Below are positions 42,054 to 52,975 of a stretch of 64,000 nt of DNA, one piece after another. The stretch covers positions 4,712,001 to 4,776,000 of the forward strand of contig NZ_CP011409.1 in assembly GCF_001267925.1 (NCBI RefSeq), in the 5' to 3' direction. The notes below the pieces were generated by a model. The model was not told where the DNA came from, did not search any database, and saw nothing but the letters and a program-made list of their open reading frames with translations. The position numbers and the translations under genes were made by a program. How positions within the stretch are numbered: position 1 is the stretch's first letter; each line of letters opens with the position of its first letter. The stretch comes from Herbaspirillum hiltneri N3 (lineage in GTDB: Bacteria; Pseudomonadota; Gammaproteobacteria; Burkholderiales; Burkholderiaceae_D).

Positions 42054-43205
42054 CTACAGTTCGCCGTAGGAATGCAGGCCGGACAGGAACATGTTCACGC
42101 CGAGGAAGGCGAAGGTCGTGACCAGCAGGCCGACCAGCGCCCACCAGGCCGCGACCTGGCCGCGCAGTCCCTTCATCAGGCGCATGTGCAGCCACGCCGC
42201 GTAGTTGAGCCAGACGATCAGCGCCCAGGTTTCCTTCGGATCCCAGGACCAGTAGCCGCCCCAGGCTTCGGCAGCCCACAGCGCGCCGAGGATGGTGGCA
42301 ATGGTGAAGAAGGCGAAACCGACCGCAATGGCCTTGTACATGACGTCGTCGAGCACTTCCAGCGACGGCAGGCGGTCTTCCAGGTAACCCTTGGACTTGA
42401 GCAGATAGGCCACCGCCACCATCGCCGCCAGCGCGAAGGTGCCGTAACCGATGAAGTTGGCGGGCACGTGGATTTTCATCCACCAGCTCTGCAGCGCAGG
42501 CACCAGCGGCTGGATCTCGGCGGCGTCGCGCGAGACCGTATACCACAGCAAGAAACCGACCGCGGCCGAAATCACCAGCAGCACGAAGGCACCCAACTGG
42601 CGCGTGGCGTAACGTTCTTCGTAGTAGAGGTAGAACAGCGCCGTAATCATGCAGAACAGGATGAACACTTCATACAGGTTGGAAATCGGAATGTGGCCGA
42701 TGTCCGGACCGATCAGGTAGGACTCGTACCAGCGCACCAGCATGCCGGTGAAGCCCAGCACCACCGCCGCCCAGCACAGCTTGGAACCGAGCGCGGCGCC
42801 GGTGCCGGAGCGCGCCACCAGGCCGACCCAGTAGAACAGCGTAGACAGCACGAACAGCGCGCTCATCCACAGGATCGCGGATTGGCTGGAGAGCAGGTAT
42901 TTGAGGAAGAATTTCTTGTCGGCCATGTCCAGCGCGCCGCCGTACATGGCGATCGCCGACAGCGCCAGCACCGCCAGCAAGGCCATCAGCCAGCGCACCG
43001 ATTTCCAGTGCCAGCCGAGCCAGGCGAAGGTCGGCGCCGCCAGCAGCAGCACCGCCTTTTCGTAGTAATCCATGTGGCTGCCGTAGCGGCTCAGCGCAAA
43101 CAGCGACGCCACCACCAGTGCAGCCGCGTAAATCCAGTCGAGCACGCTCAGGCGCCTGAAAAAGCCGATATCCTGCGAGTAAGCGTGGGTTTGGCTCAAT
43201 TCCAT
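42054..43205 (-). CDS. ccsB: System II cytochrome c biogenesis protein CcsB/CcsA (haem handling subunit)
   Basis: A 383-residue membrane protein with about eight helices and the tryptophan-rich WWD haem-binding motif WGGYWSWDPKETWALI near the C-terminal third, plus flanking histidines. It exports haem and, with ResB, attaches it to apocytochrome c outside the membrane. GGAGA precedes the ATG at 43205. In naming schemes it is called CcsB, CcsA or ResC. It follows resB after 144 bases. Confidence 0.93.
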   Translation of the reverse strand: MELSQTHAYSQDIGFFRRLSVLDWIYAAALVVASLFALSRYGSHMDYYEKAVLLLAAPTFAWLGWHWKSVRWLMALLAVLALSAIAMYGGALDMADKKFFLKYLLSSQSAILWMSALFVLSTLFYWVGLVARSGTGAALGSKLCWAAVVLGFTGMLVRWYESYLIGPDIGHIPISNLYEVFILFCMITALFYLYYEERYATRQLGAFVLLVISAAVGFLLWYTVSRDAAEIQPLVPALQSWWMKIHVPANFIGYGTFALAAMVAVAYLLKSKGYLEDRLPSLEVLDDVMYKAIAVGFAFFTIATILGALWAAEAWGGYWSWDPKETWALIVWLNYAAWLHMRLMKGLRGQVAAWWALVGLLVTTFAFLGVNMFLSGLHSYGEL

Positions 43206-43349
43206 TTCGATCTCCAGTTCAATTCCCGGGCCCGCCGCGCATCCTCGCGGCATCAGGCCCTCCGACATCCTACCCGTGCGGCAAGCGGGAGATATGTCGT
43301 TGCAGGCATAAGCGATACCACCGATGCCTATATGTTGTCCGACGCTAGC

Positions 43350-45461
43350 TTACGCCGTTTGCGTCAGCTTCGTCTTGAGTAATTCGAATTCCTTATCGAA
43401 ATCCATCGTCTTGCGCTGGGTGCTCATGGCCATCAGCGAATGCGATCCGCCGTCATCTTGGGGGCGGATCCAGACCCACAGGCGACGCTCGCGGATGTAC
43501 AGCATCGAAAACACCCCCAGCACCAGGAACAGGCAACCCAGGTAGACCACTTTCTTGCCCGGCGAGCGCGTGACCTGGAACACCGAAGCCTTGATTTCGT
43601 CGAAACCGCTCAGCTTGAGGTACACCGGCGCATGGTAGAAGCCGGCGTCGGCCATCGCATTGATCGCCAGTTGCAGGAAGCGCGCATGCTTTTCGTCGGC
43701 GCCGATCGCGTTGAGGCCGGCCTTCGCGCGCGCGGCCTGCCACAGTTCCCACATGCTGCCGTTGAGGATCTTCATGAAAATATCGGCGGCCTTTTCTTGC
43801 TCGGCGGCCGGGATCTTCTCGATGAAGCGCGACACCGCGATGTAGCCCGACTCCTTTCCGTCGCCGGCGAAAATGGTGAGGCCGCGCAACGCCGATTGCT
43901 CCACCTGTGCGCGCAACTGCTGAGCATTGGCGCCCTCGCCTTTCATGGCCTGGCGCGCATACCGCGCTGCGGCTTCCGCGCGCAATCCCGGATTGGCCAG
44001 CGCGGCGCGCAGGCGCATCCACTCGTCGACGCTGTCTTCGTCATCGGCCGGAATGCGCAGGTAACGGAATTGCTCATCCGGCATATCGCGCACGCCCGCC
44101 AGGAAGACATAGGCGCCGTCGACCAGCACCGGCTGCATGTAATTGAGGAACTCGCGCGCCTGGCCGGTCTTGTCGCGCAGTTTGTATTGCACGCTCGGAC
44201 CGACGTTCTTGAGGTCTTTGCTGTTGGCGTTCTTGGCGCCCGAACCGAGATGCTTGTCGAGGCCTTCGGCGAACGACTTGTTGATGCTCTTGTTGACGCT
44301 GCGGACATCGTTGCCGCTGTTACCGCTGTTGTTCATGTTTTCCACGTTGAACGGCCGGAAGCCGCTCCACTCCACCGTGTATTCATTGTCCTTGGCAGCC
44401 GACAAGGGCGTGCTGCCGTTGACTTCGCCGGCGATCTCGAAACGCTTGTCGGCGGCGCCGGTCATTGCATGGCCGGTCAGGCGCAGCTTGCTGCCGCCGT
44501 CCTCGAAGCTCGACTGGTACACCGCGATGCCGTTGTAGATCAGCGGTTCATTGACCTTGATGGTGGCGGCGAAATCCTTGCCGGTGGCGTTGTCGCGCAC
44601 GATCACATCGCTCGCGAACAGCTTCGGCATGCCGGTCGAGTAGTAGTCGATGACGAAGCGCTTCAACTGAATCGTGAACGGCAGGTCCTGGATCATCACG
44701 CCGTTCTGCTGCGGGATGATCGCGGTGCTGCTGCTGGCGCCTTCGGGAATCAGCGTATTGCCGCGGAAGGTCGGATTGCCCAGGCCCAGCCGGTGCTCGG
44801 CCGGGATCTGCGAGATCACGCCGTTGCCGGCGAACGGCGTCTTGCCGTAGAACCATTGCTGGAAGCGGATCGGCAGGTCGGAGTCGAGCAGCCCGCCCAA
44901 GCAGATGATGACGATGGCCGAGTGGGCGAAGATGTAGCCCCACTTGTTGGCGGCGCCCTTCTTGGCGGCGATCAGCGTGGCGCCGTCCTTTTCCACCAGT
45001 TTCACCTTGTAGCCGTTGGCGCCGATGCGCTGCGCCAGTTGCTGCGCCAGCCCGGCGGCCGGCACGGCGGCGGTCCATTCGACCTTGTGGTGGAAATTGC
45101 GCAGCGATTGCTCGCGCACGTTTTCACGCCAGCTGCTGATGTCCTTGAGCATCTTGGGACCGTTGCGGGCGATGCACAGCGAGGTCGACAGCACCAGGAA
45201 CCCCATGATCAGCAAGAACCACCAGGCCGAATAAACGGCGTACAGCCCGAGCTTGCCGAACACCTCGAACCAGAACGGCCCGAACTGATTGACGTAGTTC
45301 GGCATCGGCTGGTTTTGCTGCAGCACGGTACCAATGATGGAGGCGATGGCGATCAGCGTCAGCAGGCTGATGGCAAAGCGCATCGAGGAAAACAGTTCGA
45401 CGACTTCGGCCACCCAGCGTTGGCGGGTCTTCAGTTGGATGCCTGCGGTACTGCCTGTCAT
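43350..45461 (-). CDS. resB: System II cytochrome c biogenesis protein ResB (Ccs1)
   Basis: A 703-residue protein with three N-terminal membrane helices (about 20-45, 70-100 and 165-195), a large periplasmic domain (about 210-640) and a final helix near 650-670 (KKVVYLGCLFLVLGVFSMLYI). This is the ResB/Ccs1 layout; the protein presents apocytochrome for haem attachment by CcsB. AAAGG precedes the ATG. The cytochrome c4 gene just upstream on the same strand is a likely client. Confidence 0.93.
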   Translation of the reverse strand: MTGSTAGIQLKTRQRWVAEVVELFSSMRFAISLLTLIAIASIIGTVLQQNQPMPNYVNQFGPFWFEVFGKLGLYAVYSAWWFLLIMGFLVLSTSLCIARNGPKMLKDISSWRENVREQSLRNFHHKVEWTAAVPAAGLAQQLAQRIGANGYKVKLVEKDGATLIAAKKGAANKWGYIFAHSAIVIICLGGLLDSDLPIRFQQWFYGKTPFAGNGVISQIPAEHRLGLGNPTFRGNTLIPEGASSSTAIIPQQNGVMIQDLPFTIQLKRFVIDYYSTGMPKLFASDVIVRDNATGKDFAATIKVNEPLIYNGIAVYQSSFEDGGSKLRLTGHAMTGAADKRFEIAGEVNGSTPLSAAKDNEYTVEWSGFRPFNVENMNNSGNSGNDVRSVNKSINKSFAEGLDKHLGSGAKNANSKDLKNVGPSVQYKLRDKTGQAREFLNYMQPVLVDGAYVFLAGVRDMPDEQFRYLRIPADDEDSVDEWMRLRAALANPGLRAEAAARYARQAMKGEGANAQQLRAQVEQSALRGLTIFAGDGKESGYIAVSRFIEKIPAAEQEKAADIFMKILNGSMWELWQAARAKAGLNAIGADEKHARFLQLAINAMADAGFYHAPVYLKLSGFDEIKASVFQVTRSPGKKVVYLGCLFLVLGVFSMLYIRERRLWVWIRPQDDGGSHSLMAMSTQRKTMDFDKEFELLKTKLTQTA

Positions 45462-45552
45462 AAGTGCTACCTTTATCGATGCCCGATGCTGCTTGCGATG
45501 CAGTTTTCAGCGGCTGCCCCGCCGGCCGGGGCGGCATGGCGGAAATGCAAAA

Positions 45553-45574
45553 GGGGCGGCTTCGCAGCCACCCC
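45553..45574 (-). terminator. Terminator of the cytochrome c4 gene
   Basis: The minus strand reads GGGGTGGCT, GCGA, AGCCGCCCC, then TTTT: a 9-bp stem with one G-U pair that forms only in minus-strand RNA, 52 bases past the cytochrome stop codon. Confidence 0.78.
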
Positions 45575-45625
45575 CTCCAATTTGTTGCTACCCGATTTTT
45601 TACATCTGATGTTTACATCTGGTTC

Positions 45626-46294
45626 TTACTTCAGGCCGGCGATATAGTCTGCCACTGCCTTGATTTCCTTGTCCGACAAGCGGTCCGCGATGGTGCTCAT
45701 CTGCGGGCTGTTGCTGCGTGTGCCGCCGCGGAAGGCTGTCAGTTCGGTCACCGTGTAATCCTGATGCTGGCCGGCCAGGCGCGGATACTGTGCCGGGATG
45801 CCGGCGCCGTTCGGGCTGTGGCAGCCGGCGCAGGCCGGAACGTTCTTGGAGGCGATGCCGCCGCGCCAGATCTGCTTGCCGAGTTCAAGGGTGTCCTTGC
45901 TCTTGGCGGCGCCCGGCTTCGGCGCCTGGGCGTTGAGATACGCGGCGATGTTCTTCACGTCTTCATCCGACAAGGCCTTGGCCAGCGGCGACATGATGGG
46001 GTTGCTGCGGCCGGCCGCGCGGAAATCGGTCAATTGCTTGACGATGTAGGCGGTATGCTGGCCCGCCAGGCGCGGATTGGCGGTAATGGTCGAATTGCCC
46101 GCGGCGCCATGACAGGAAACGCAGGCGGTAATGTTGCGCGCTGCGTCGCCGTTGGTATATAGCGCTTCGCCTTTGGCCGGATCAACCTTGGCGACGGGCT
46201 CGGGCTTTTTTTCTTCGGCTGCAAATGCTGCGGAAGATACCGCCAGCATTGCAATGAACAAGGATTTCAACAACGGCGAAAAGGCACGATTCAT
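45626..46294 (-). CDS. Diheme cytochrome c4
   Basis: 222 residues: signal peptide (about 1-26, ending AFAAE) and two homologous cytochrome c domains with haem sites C58-x-x-C61-H62 and C155-x-x-C158-H159, each followed by an axial methionine region ([16 protein letters not shown]). This is the cytochrome c4 arrangement, an electron carrier to terminal oxidases in the periplasm. AGGGTG precedes the ATG. It lies just ahead of the resB-ccsB maturation genes. Confidence 0.93.
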   Translation of the reverse strand: MNRAFSPLLKSLFIAMLAVSSAAFAAEEKKPEPVAKVDPAKGEALYTNGDAARNITACVSCHGAAGNSTITANPRLAGQHTAYIVKQLTDFRAAGRSNPIMSPLAKALSDEDVKNIAAYLNAQAPKPGAAKSKDTLELGKQIWRGGIASKNVPACAGCHSPNGAGIPAQYPRLAGQHQDYTVTELTAFRGGTRSNSPQMSTIADRLSDKEIKAVADYIAGLK

Positions 46295-46492
46295 TCAAAC
46301 ACCCTGAGACTTGATTGTGATAATAAATTGCCAGGTTGGCGACGCGATTCCTCTTTCCCTAACTTTTCAGGTGCGCTGGAAAATGCACATCTGAAAAGTG
46401 TTTCCCCCAGTACAACACAACAAGAGATAACCCCTTATTGTACAATAGCTTTTCGGCATTTTTGCCCACTTTCAATGCATTTTCCTCCTACT

Positions 46493-47221
46493 ATGTCCCA
46501 ACTTTGGCAAGCCCGCTTCTTCACCACGGTGAATCATCTCCGTGATTTGCCAAACACCCAGGTACCCGAGATCGCCTTCGCCGGCCGCTCCAATGCCGGC
46601 AAATCCACGGCCATCAACGTACTGTGCAATCAAAAAAAGTTGGCGTTTGCGTCAAAAACGCCAGGACGCACACAGCATATCAACTATTTCTCCATCGGCG
46701 GCGCGCATGTGGCGCAGCATCGCAAAGATGAGACAAAAGTGGATGAGATCCGCGCCCTGCTGGTCGATTTGCCCGGTTACGGCTACGCGCAGGTGTCCGG
46801 CTCGGCCAAGCTGCACTGGCAGGAGCTGCTGGGCGACTACGTGCGCCGCCGCGACCAGCTCGCCGCGCTGGTGATGATCGTCGACTCGCGCCGGCCGTTT
46901 ACCGACCTGGATATCCAGATGGTGGAGTGGTTTGCACCCACCGGCAAGCCGCTGCACTGCATCCTCAGCAAAGCCGACAAGCTCAACCGCAACGAAGCGA
47001 CCAATGCGTTGCGCCAGGCGCGCACCTTCCTGGCCAGCTACGTCGATGAAAAGGGCGAACCGTTTCCGTTCACGGCGCAATTGTTTTCGGCGCTCAACCG
47101 CACCGGCCTCGATGAAGCCAACGACAAGATTCTGGAACTGGCGGGTTTGTCGGATGATGAAGATACCGACGAGGATGAAGTGGATGGCGCCGCCGGTGAC
47201 GCCGGCCCTGAAGTAAAGTGA
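46493..47221 (+). CDS. engB: Ribosome-biogenesis GTPase EngB (YsxC/YihA)
   Basis: 242 residues from ATG 46493. GTPase motifs: G1 GRSNAGKST at residues 31-39, G2 in [12 protein letters not shown]3 DLPGYGYA at 92-99 and G4 LSKADKLN at about 162. The protein helps assemble the large ribosomal subunit. A charged acidic tail ([12 protein letters not shown]) ends it. No clear ribosome site supports any start; ATG 46475 (six residues longer) is possible, while the far upstream in-frame ATG at 46328 lies too close to the cytochrome promoter region. Confidence 0.93.
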   Translation: MSQLWQARFFTTVNHLRDLPNTQVPEIAFAGRSNAGKSTAINVLCNQKKLAFASKTPGRTQHINYFSIGGAHVAQHRKDETKVDEIRALLVDLPGYGYAQVSGSAKLHWQELLGDYVRRRDQLAALVMIVDSRRPFTDLDIQMVEWFAPTGKPLHCILSKADKLNRNEATNALRQARTFLASYVDEKGEPFPFTAQLFSALNRTGLDEANDKILELAGLSDDEDTDEDEVDGAAGDAGPEVK

Positions 47222-48574
<1,353 letters not shown>

Positions 48575-48594
48575 ACCTGAAACAGCAATCCCGC

Positions 48595-48619
48595 CGGCGT
48601 CGCCTTCAGCGCGACGCCG
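48595..48619 (+). terminator. Hairpin after hemB
   Basis: 9-bp stem CGGCGTCGC / GCGACGCCG with a 7-base loop, 20 bases past the hemB stop. The A/T tract lies further on, so it is a weak terminator by sequence. Confidence 0.55.
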
Positions 48620-48634
48620 CTCAGAGCGCCGCAT

Positions 48635-48670
48635 AAAAAAAGCGCACCCCGACGTGAGTCGAGATGCGCT
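48635..48670 (-). terminator. Terminator of the Liv-type binding-protein gene
   Basis: Minus-strand stem AGCGCATCTCGAC / GTCGGGGTGCGCT, 13 bp with two U-G pairs that exist only in minus-strand RNA, followed by a run of T residues. It lies past the stop codon at 48746. Confidence 0.85.
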
Positions 48671-48745
48671 GAAATGCATCGGCTTGCGCCGACTTCTGCT
48701 CAGAAACGTTACTGCTTCAAATCTGTCCTTGCTGTTCTTTTCGGA

Positions 48746-49948
48746 TCACTTCCACAGCGCGCACTTCGACTCGGCCTTGGTCATGTACGCCTGGTCGCCC
48801 GGAATCGTCTGCACCAGTTTGTAGTAATCCCATGGACGCTTGGATTCCGACGGCTTTTTCACTTCCATCAGGTACATGTCATGCACCATGCGGCCATCCG
48901 GACGGACCACGCCGTTGGAGGTGAAGAAGTCGTTGATCTTGTTCTTGCGCAGGTAATCCATGACCTTGTCGGCGTCGGTGCTGCCGACCGCCTTGACCGC
49001 CTTCAGGTACTGGCCCACTGCCGATGCATCGCCGGCCTGGAACATGGTCGGCATCTTCTTCATCTTGCTGAAGTAGCGATTGCCCCATGCGCGCGCCTGG
49101 TCGTTCATGTCCCAGTACCAGCCGTCGGTCAGGTACATGCCCTGGGTGACTTGCAGGCCCAGCGAGTGCGTATCGGTGATGAAGATCAGCAGACCCGCCA
49201 GCTTCATCGTCTTGTTCACGCCAAATTCATTGGCCGCCTTGATGGCGTTGATGACGTCGCCGCCGGCAACCGCCAGGCCCAGGATCTGTGCCTTGGAGGA
49301 TTGCGCCTGCAGCAGGAAGGACGAGAAGTCCGAGGTCGCCAGCGGTGCGCGGACCTGCCCCACGACGGTGCCGCCGCCGGCCTTCACCACTTCGCTGGTG
49401 TCTTTCTCGAGCGATGTGCCGAACGCGTAATCGGCCGTCACGAAGTACCACGACTTGCCGCCCTGCTTGGTGATGGCCGCACCCGTGCCGCGCGCCAGCG
49501 CGGTGGTGTCATAGGCGTACTGGATGGTGTAGGCGTTGCATTCCTCGTTGGTCTGGCGCGTGGTGCCGGCGCCGATGGACATGAAGACCTTTTTCTTTTC
49601 GCCGGCGACTTTGCCCATGGCCAGGCTGGCTGCTGAGTTCACGCCGCCGACGAGCATGTCGACGCCGTCGCGGTCGAACCATTCGCGTGCCTTGTTGGCA
49701 GCGATGTCGGCCTTGTTCTGGTGATCGGCAAAAACGAACTCGACCTTCTTGCCATTGATGGTGCCGCCGGCATCGGCGATCGCCATCTTGATGGCTTCGA
49801 TGCCGCCCTGGCCGTCCATGTCGGCATAGGTGCCCGACAGATCGGTGATGAAACCGATCTTGATGGTGTCGCCGGCTGCGTTGGCGTTACCGCTGAATGC
49901 TGCGCACATTGCAGCGGACATTGCCGCCAGTTTCAGAAATTTCTTCAA
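48746..49948 (-). CDS. Liv-type ABC transporter substrate-binding protein
   Basis: A 400-residue periplasmic binding protein: signal peptide (about 1-24, ending ANAAG), IKIGFITDLSGTYADMDGQGG at the start of the mature part, then MLVGGVNSAASLAMGKVAGEKK and a two-lobed type I fold. It belongs to the branched HAAT/urea/aromatic-compound group. The start codon is TTG with GAGGAG correctly spaced before it. It follows the aldehyde dehydrogenase gene on the same strand with a hairpin between; no permease genes are nearby. Substrate unknown. Confidence 0.88.
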   Translation of the reverse strand: MKKFLKLAAMSAAMCAAFSGNANAAGDTIKIGFITDLSGTYADMDGQGGIEAIKMAIADAGGTINGKKVEFVFADHQNKADIAANKAREWFDRDGVDMLVGGVNSAASLAMGKVAGEKKKVFMSIGAGTTRQTNEECNAYTIQYAYDTTALARGTGAAITKQGGKSWYFVTADYAFGTSLEKDTSEVVKAGGGTVVGQVRAPLATSDFSSFLLQAQSSKAQILGLAVAGGDVINAIKAANEFGVNKTMKLAGLLIFITDTHSLGLQVTQGMYLTDGWYWDMNDQARAWGNRYFSKMKKMPTMFQAGDASAVGQYLKAVKAVGSTDADKVMDYLRKNKINDFFTSNGVVRPDGRMVHDMYLMEVKKPSESKRPWDYYKLVQTIPGDQAYMTKAESKCALWK

Positions 49949-49980
49949 ACCCGTCTCCTCTGTTGTTATGGTCCTGCCAC

Positions 49981-50005
49981 GGTGCGGAATCCGCGATTCC
50001 GCACC
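49981..50005. terminator. Hairpin between the aldehyde dehydrogenase and binding-protein genes
   Basis: Perfect 11-bp stem GGTGCGGAATC / GATTCCGCACC around the loop CGC, 34 bases past the dehydrogenase stop. No T-run on the minus strand, so partial termination or mRNA processing is possible. Confidence 0.6.
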
Positions 50006-50039
50006 GCCTCCCTGTTCAGCTCACTGTTTCTTCAATACC

Positions 50040-51635
50040 TTACACAGCACGCGGATCGTTCACGGCCGCCTTGGTCGGTTCACCGTCGACCAGACGCAGC
50101 AGGCCGAGCGGATTGGCGTTTTGCAGCGCTGCCGGCAGCAATTCGTCCGGATAGTTCTGGTAGCAGATCGGGCGCAGGAAGCGATCGATCGCCAGCGTGC
50201 CCACCGAAGTGCCGCGCGCGTCGGATGTGGCCGGATACGGACCGCCGTGCACCATCGCGTCGCTGACTTCGACACCGGTGGGGAAGCCGTTGACCAGCAA
50301 GCGGCCGGCCTTTTGTTCCAACAGCGCGATCAGGTCCTGGTGGCCGCGCAGGTCTTCCGGTTGCGCCTGCAAGGTCGCGGTCAGCTGACCGTGCATGTTG
50401 CGGGCGAAATCGATCAGCTGTTCGCGGCTTTCCAGCTCGACGATCACGGTCGCGGGGCCGAAGACTTCTTCTTCCAGCGGCGCGTCCTTGGTGAACAGCA
50501 CCGAAGCCTCCGCCTTGAACAGGTGCGGCACGGCTTGGGTATCGCTGCTGCCGCCGGCGGCAACGGCGACCACGCCGGGGACCTTGCTCAGGCGTTCCAC
50601 GCCGCCGCCGTAGGTCTTGAGACCGGCGCTGTTGAGCATGGTCTGAGGCGTTTGCGCAGCCATCGCTTCGCGCAGATGCTCGATGAATTTCGTCAGTTCC
50701 GGCGAACGAACGCCGAGCACCAGGCCTGGGCTGGTGCACAACTGGCCGACGCCGACCACGACCGAGCCGATCAGGTCGCGGGCAATCGCTTCACCGCGTG
50801 TCGCCAATGCTTGCGGCAACACGATGATCGGGTTGATGCTCGACATTTCGGCGAACACCGGGATCGGTTGCGGACGTGCTGCCGCCATGTCGCACAGCGC
50901 ACGGCCGCCGCGCAGCGAACCGGTGAAGCCGACCGCCTGGATGCCGGCGCTCTTGACCAGTTGCGCACCGACGCGATCGCCGTAGATCATGTTGAAGGTG
51001 CCGGCCGGCACGCCGCTGCGCTTGACGGCGCGTTCGATGGCGTCAGCCACCAGTTCGGAAGTGATCAGATGGCCGCTGTGCGCCTTGAACACGACCGGGC
51101 AACCGGCCGCGAGTGCCGCGGCAGTGTCACCGCCTGCTACCGAAAACGCCAACGGGAAATTGCTGGCGCCGAACACAGCCACCGGACCGACGCCGATGCG
51201 ATATTGACGCAGGTCGGGACGCGGCAGCGGCTGGCGTTGCGGCAAAGCGGTATCGATGCGTGCGCCATAGAAATCGCCGCGGCGCAGGACCTTGGCGAAC
51301 AGGCGCATCTGGTTGCTGGTGCGGCTGCGCTCGCCTTGCAGGCGACCTGCAGGCAAGGCGGTTTCACGCGACACTTCAGCGATGAAGTCGTCGCCGAGGG
51401 CGTCGATTTCTTCCGCGATGGCGTCGAGGAATTTGGCGCGCGCTTCGGCCGGCAAAGCGCGGTAAGCCGGATAAGCCGCGCTGGCGGCATCGACCGCAGC
51501 ACTGACTTCGGATTCCGTTGCAGTCACGAATTGGACGGCATGCGCTTCGCCAGTCGCCGCTGCGATGCTGAGCAACTTGACGTCGCCTTCGCCGCTGCGT
51601 CCGCCGCCGATATAGTTATGTCCGAGCAGAGTCAT
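50040..51635 (-). CDS. Alpha-ketoglutaric semialdehyde (2,5-dioxopentanoate) dehydrogenase
   Basis: A 531-residue aldehyde dehydrogenase. Catalytic C300 lies in GVGQLCTSPG and the general base E263 in VFAEMSSINP; the FGASNFPLAFSVAGGD cofactor segment begins near residue 155. These blocks match the KGSA dehydrogenase subfamily, which oxidises 2,5-dioxopentanoate to 2-oxoglutarate in sugar-acid and hydroxyproline breakdown. AGGAGA precedes the ATG. It follows the iron-type alcohol dehydrogenase by 18 bases, so the two form an operon. Confidence 0.85.
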   Translation of the reverse strand: MTLLGHNYIGGGRSGEGDVKLLSIAAATGEAHAVQFVTATESEVSAAVDAASAAYPAYRALPAEARAKFLDAIAEEIDALGDDFIAEVSRETALPAGRLQGERSRTSNQMRLFAKVLRRGDFYGARIDTALPQRQPLPRPDLRQYRIGVGPVAVFGASNFPLAFSVAGGDTAAALAAGCPVVFKAHSGHLITSELVADAIERAVKRSGVPAGTFNMIYGDRVGAQLVKSAGIQAVGFTGSLRGGRALCDMAAARPQPIPVFAEMSSINPIIVLPQALATRGEAIARDLIGSVVVGVGQLCTSPGLVLGVRSPELTKFIEHLREAMAAQTPQTMLNSAGLKTYGGGVERLSKVPGVVAVAAGGSSDTQAVPHLFKAEASVLFTKDAPLEEEVFGPATVIVELESREQLIDFARNMHGQLTATLQAQPEDLRGHQDLIALLEQKAGRLLVNGFPTGVEVSDAMVHGGPYPATSDARGTSVGTLAIDRFLRPICYQNYPDELLPAALQNANPLGLLRLVDGEPTKAAVNDPRAV

Positions 51636-51653
51636 TTTTATCGTTCTCCTGAT

Positions 51654-52793
51654 TTACATCGATTGGGTGAGCATACGAGCGTAGTCGTCTTCCGACGCCA
51701 CGCGCGGATTGGTTTTGTGGCTGTGGTCAGCCAGCGCGCCCTGGATGATCTTCGGATACATGTCTTCGGTCACGCCGAGTTCGGCCAGGCCGGTCGGCAG
51801 GCCGAGGCGCTTGCTCATGTCCTTGATTGCAGGGCCGATGTCGGCTTCGCCGGCCAGTCCCATGGCGTGCGCGATGCGCGCCAGTTTCTTTTCCTTGATG
51901 ACCGATTCCGAATCCTTGTTGAACTCGATGATGGCCGGCAGGAAGATGGCGTTCAGGGTGCCGTGGTGCAGGCGCGGATTGATGCCGCCCAGGGAATGGC
52001 TGAGGCTGTGCACGCAGCCGAGCCCCTTCTGGAATGCCATGGCGCCTTGCATCGATGCGCTCATCATGTTCAGGCGCGCTTCGCGGTCGTGCGGCTCCTT
52101 GGTGGCGCGTTCGATGTGCGCCCAGGCGCGCCACAGACCATCCAGCGCGATGCCATCGGCCGGCGGATTGAAAGACGGCGCCATGAAGGTTTCCAGGCAG
52201 TGGGCGATGGCGTCCATGCCGGTGGCGGCGGTCATCATGGCCGGCAGATTCAATGTCAGCTCGGGGTCGCAGATCGCCAGGCGCGGCACCAGATACGGCG
52301 ACAGCACGCCGACCTTGCGGCCGTCATCAAGGATCAGGATGGCGCCGCGGCCGACTTCGCTACCGGTGCCGGCGGTGGTCGGGATGGCGATCACGGGCGC
52401 GGTCTTGGCGGTGATGTTGGCGAGGCCGCCTTCGATCAGTGCGAAGGACTTGAGCGGGCCTTCGTGCGTACCGCAGACGGCCACGCCCTTGGCAAGGTCG
52501 ATCGAGGAACCGCCGCCGACGGCGATGATGCCGTCGCAGGCGCCGTCGCGGAACATCTTGACGGCGGCACGCACGGCGTTTTCATTCGGATTCGGCGGAG
52601 TCTGGTCGAATACGGCGACCTGGGCGCCGTCTTTCAGCTGGGCGACCACCTTGTCGAGGATGCCGGCATTGCGGATGCCCATGTCGGTGACGATCAGGGG
52701 CTTGCGGATGCCGATGCGGTCGCATTCCTGCTGCAGCAGAGCGAGCGCGCCGAAGTCGAACTGGACTTGGGTGATGTAATTGATCAATGCCAT
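51654..52793 (-). CDS. Iron-containing alcohol dehydrogenase
   Basis: A 379-residue group III alcohol dehydrogenase. The NAD-binding GGGSSIDLAKG is at about residues 93-103 and metal-ligand blocks are GMDAIAHCLETFM and HSLSHSLGGINPRLHHGTLNAIFLP. The ATG at 52793 gives the family-like start; the ribosome site is weak. Encoded ahead of the aldehyde dehydrogenase and divergent from a LysR regulator. Candidate reactions are oxidation of an omega-hydroxyacid or reduction of an aldehyde; the true substrate is unknown. Confidence 0.88.
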   Translation of the reverse strand: MALINYITQVQFDFGALALLQQECDRIGIRKPLIVTDMGIRNAGILDKVVAQLKDGAQVAVFDQTPPNPNENAVRAAVKMFRDGACDGIIAVGGGSSIDLAKGVAVCGTHEGPLKSFALIEGGLANITAKTAPVIAIPTTAGTGSEVGRGAILILDDGRKVGVLSPYLVPRLAICDPELTLNLPAMMTAATGMDAIAHCLETFMAPSFNPPADGIALDGLWRAWAHIERATKEPHDREARLNMMSASMQGAMAFQKGLGCVHSLSHSLGGINPRLHHGTLNAIFLPAIIEFNKDSESVIKEKKLARIAHAMGLAGEADIGPAIKDMSKRLGLPTGLAELGVTEDMYPKIIQGALADHSHKTNPRVASEDDYARMLTQSM

Positions 52794-52975
52794 CGGGCTT
52801 AGCCTTAAAGTTATAGATATACTTGCAGCGTGTGGCGAAGCCGGTAGCTTCCGAAACACGGCGCATCAGGCGGTTTCCCTGTGCGATTCAAGCTTTAGAG
52901 GCAAAACTGTATGCCAATCGGCAGGCTTTGCCTAATGAGAACTGCTGATACAGCTATAACTACTATTCATATCCA
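52794..52975. promoter_or_regulatory. Divergent promoter region of the alcohol dehydrogenase and LysR genes
   Basis: About 180 bases between oppositely read genes, AT-richer toward the LysR gene. An AGGC-TTT-GCCT inverted repeat sits at about 52923-52933. The LysR protein would be expected to bind here; no firm T-N11-A site could be picked by eye. Confidence 0.45.

Noticed and set aside
41436..45647. Long plus-strand open frames (about 650 and 735 codons)
   Set aside because: They are antisense to the HAD, ccsB and resB genes, whose motifs and membrane segments are clear; the antisense products have no recognisable feature.
46328..46492. Longer N-terminus for EngB
   Set aside because: The added residues match nothing in the family and would start close to the divergent cytochrome gene promoter; no ribosome site.
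49830..52802. A 990-codon open frame on the plus strand
   Set aside because: It lies wholly opposite the aldehyde dehydrogenase and alcohol dehydrogenase genes, is rich in His, Arg, Gln and Asp as expected from reversed GC-biased codons, and shows no domain.
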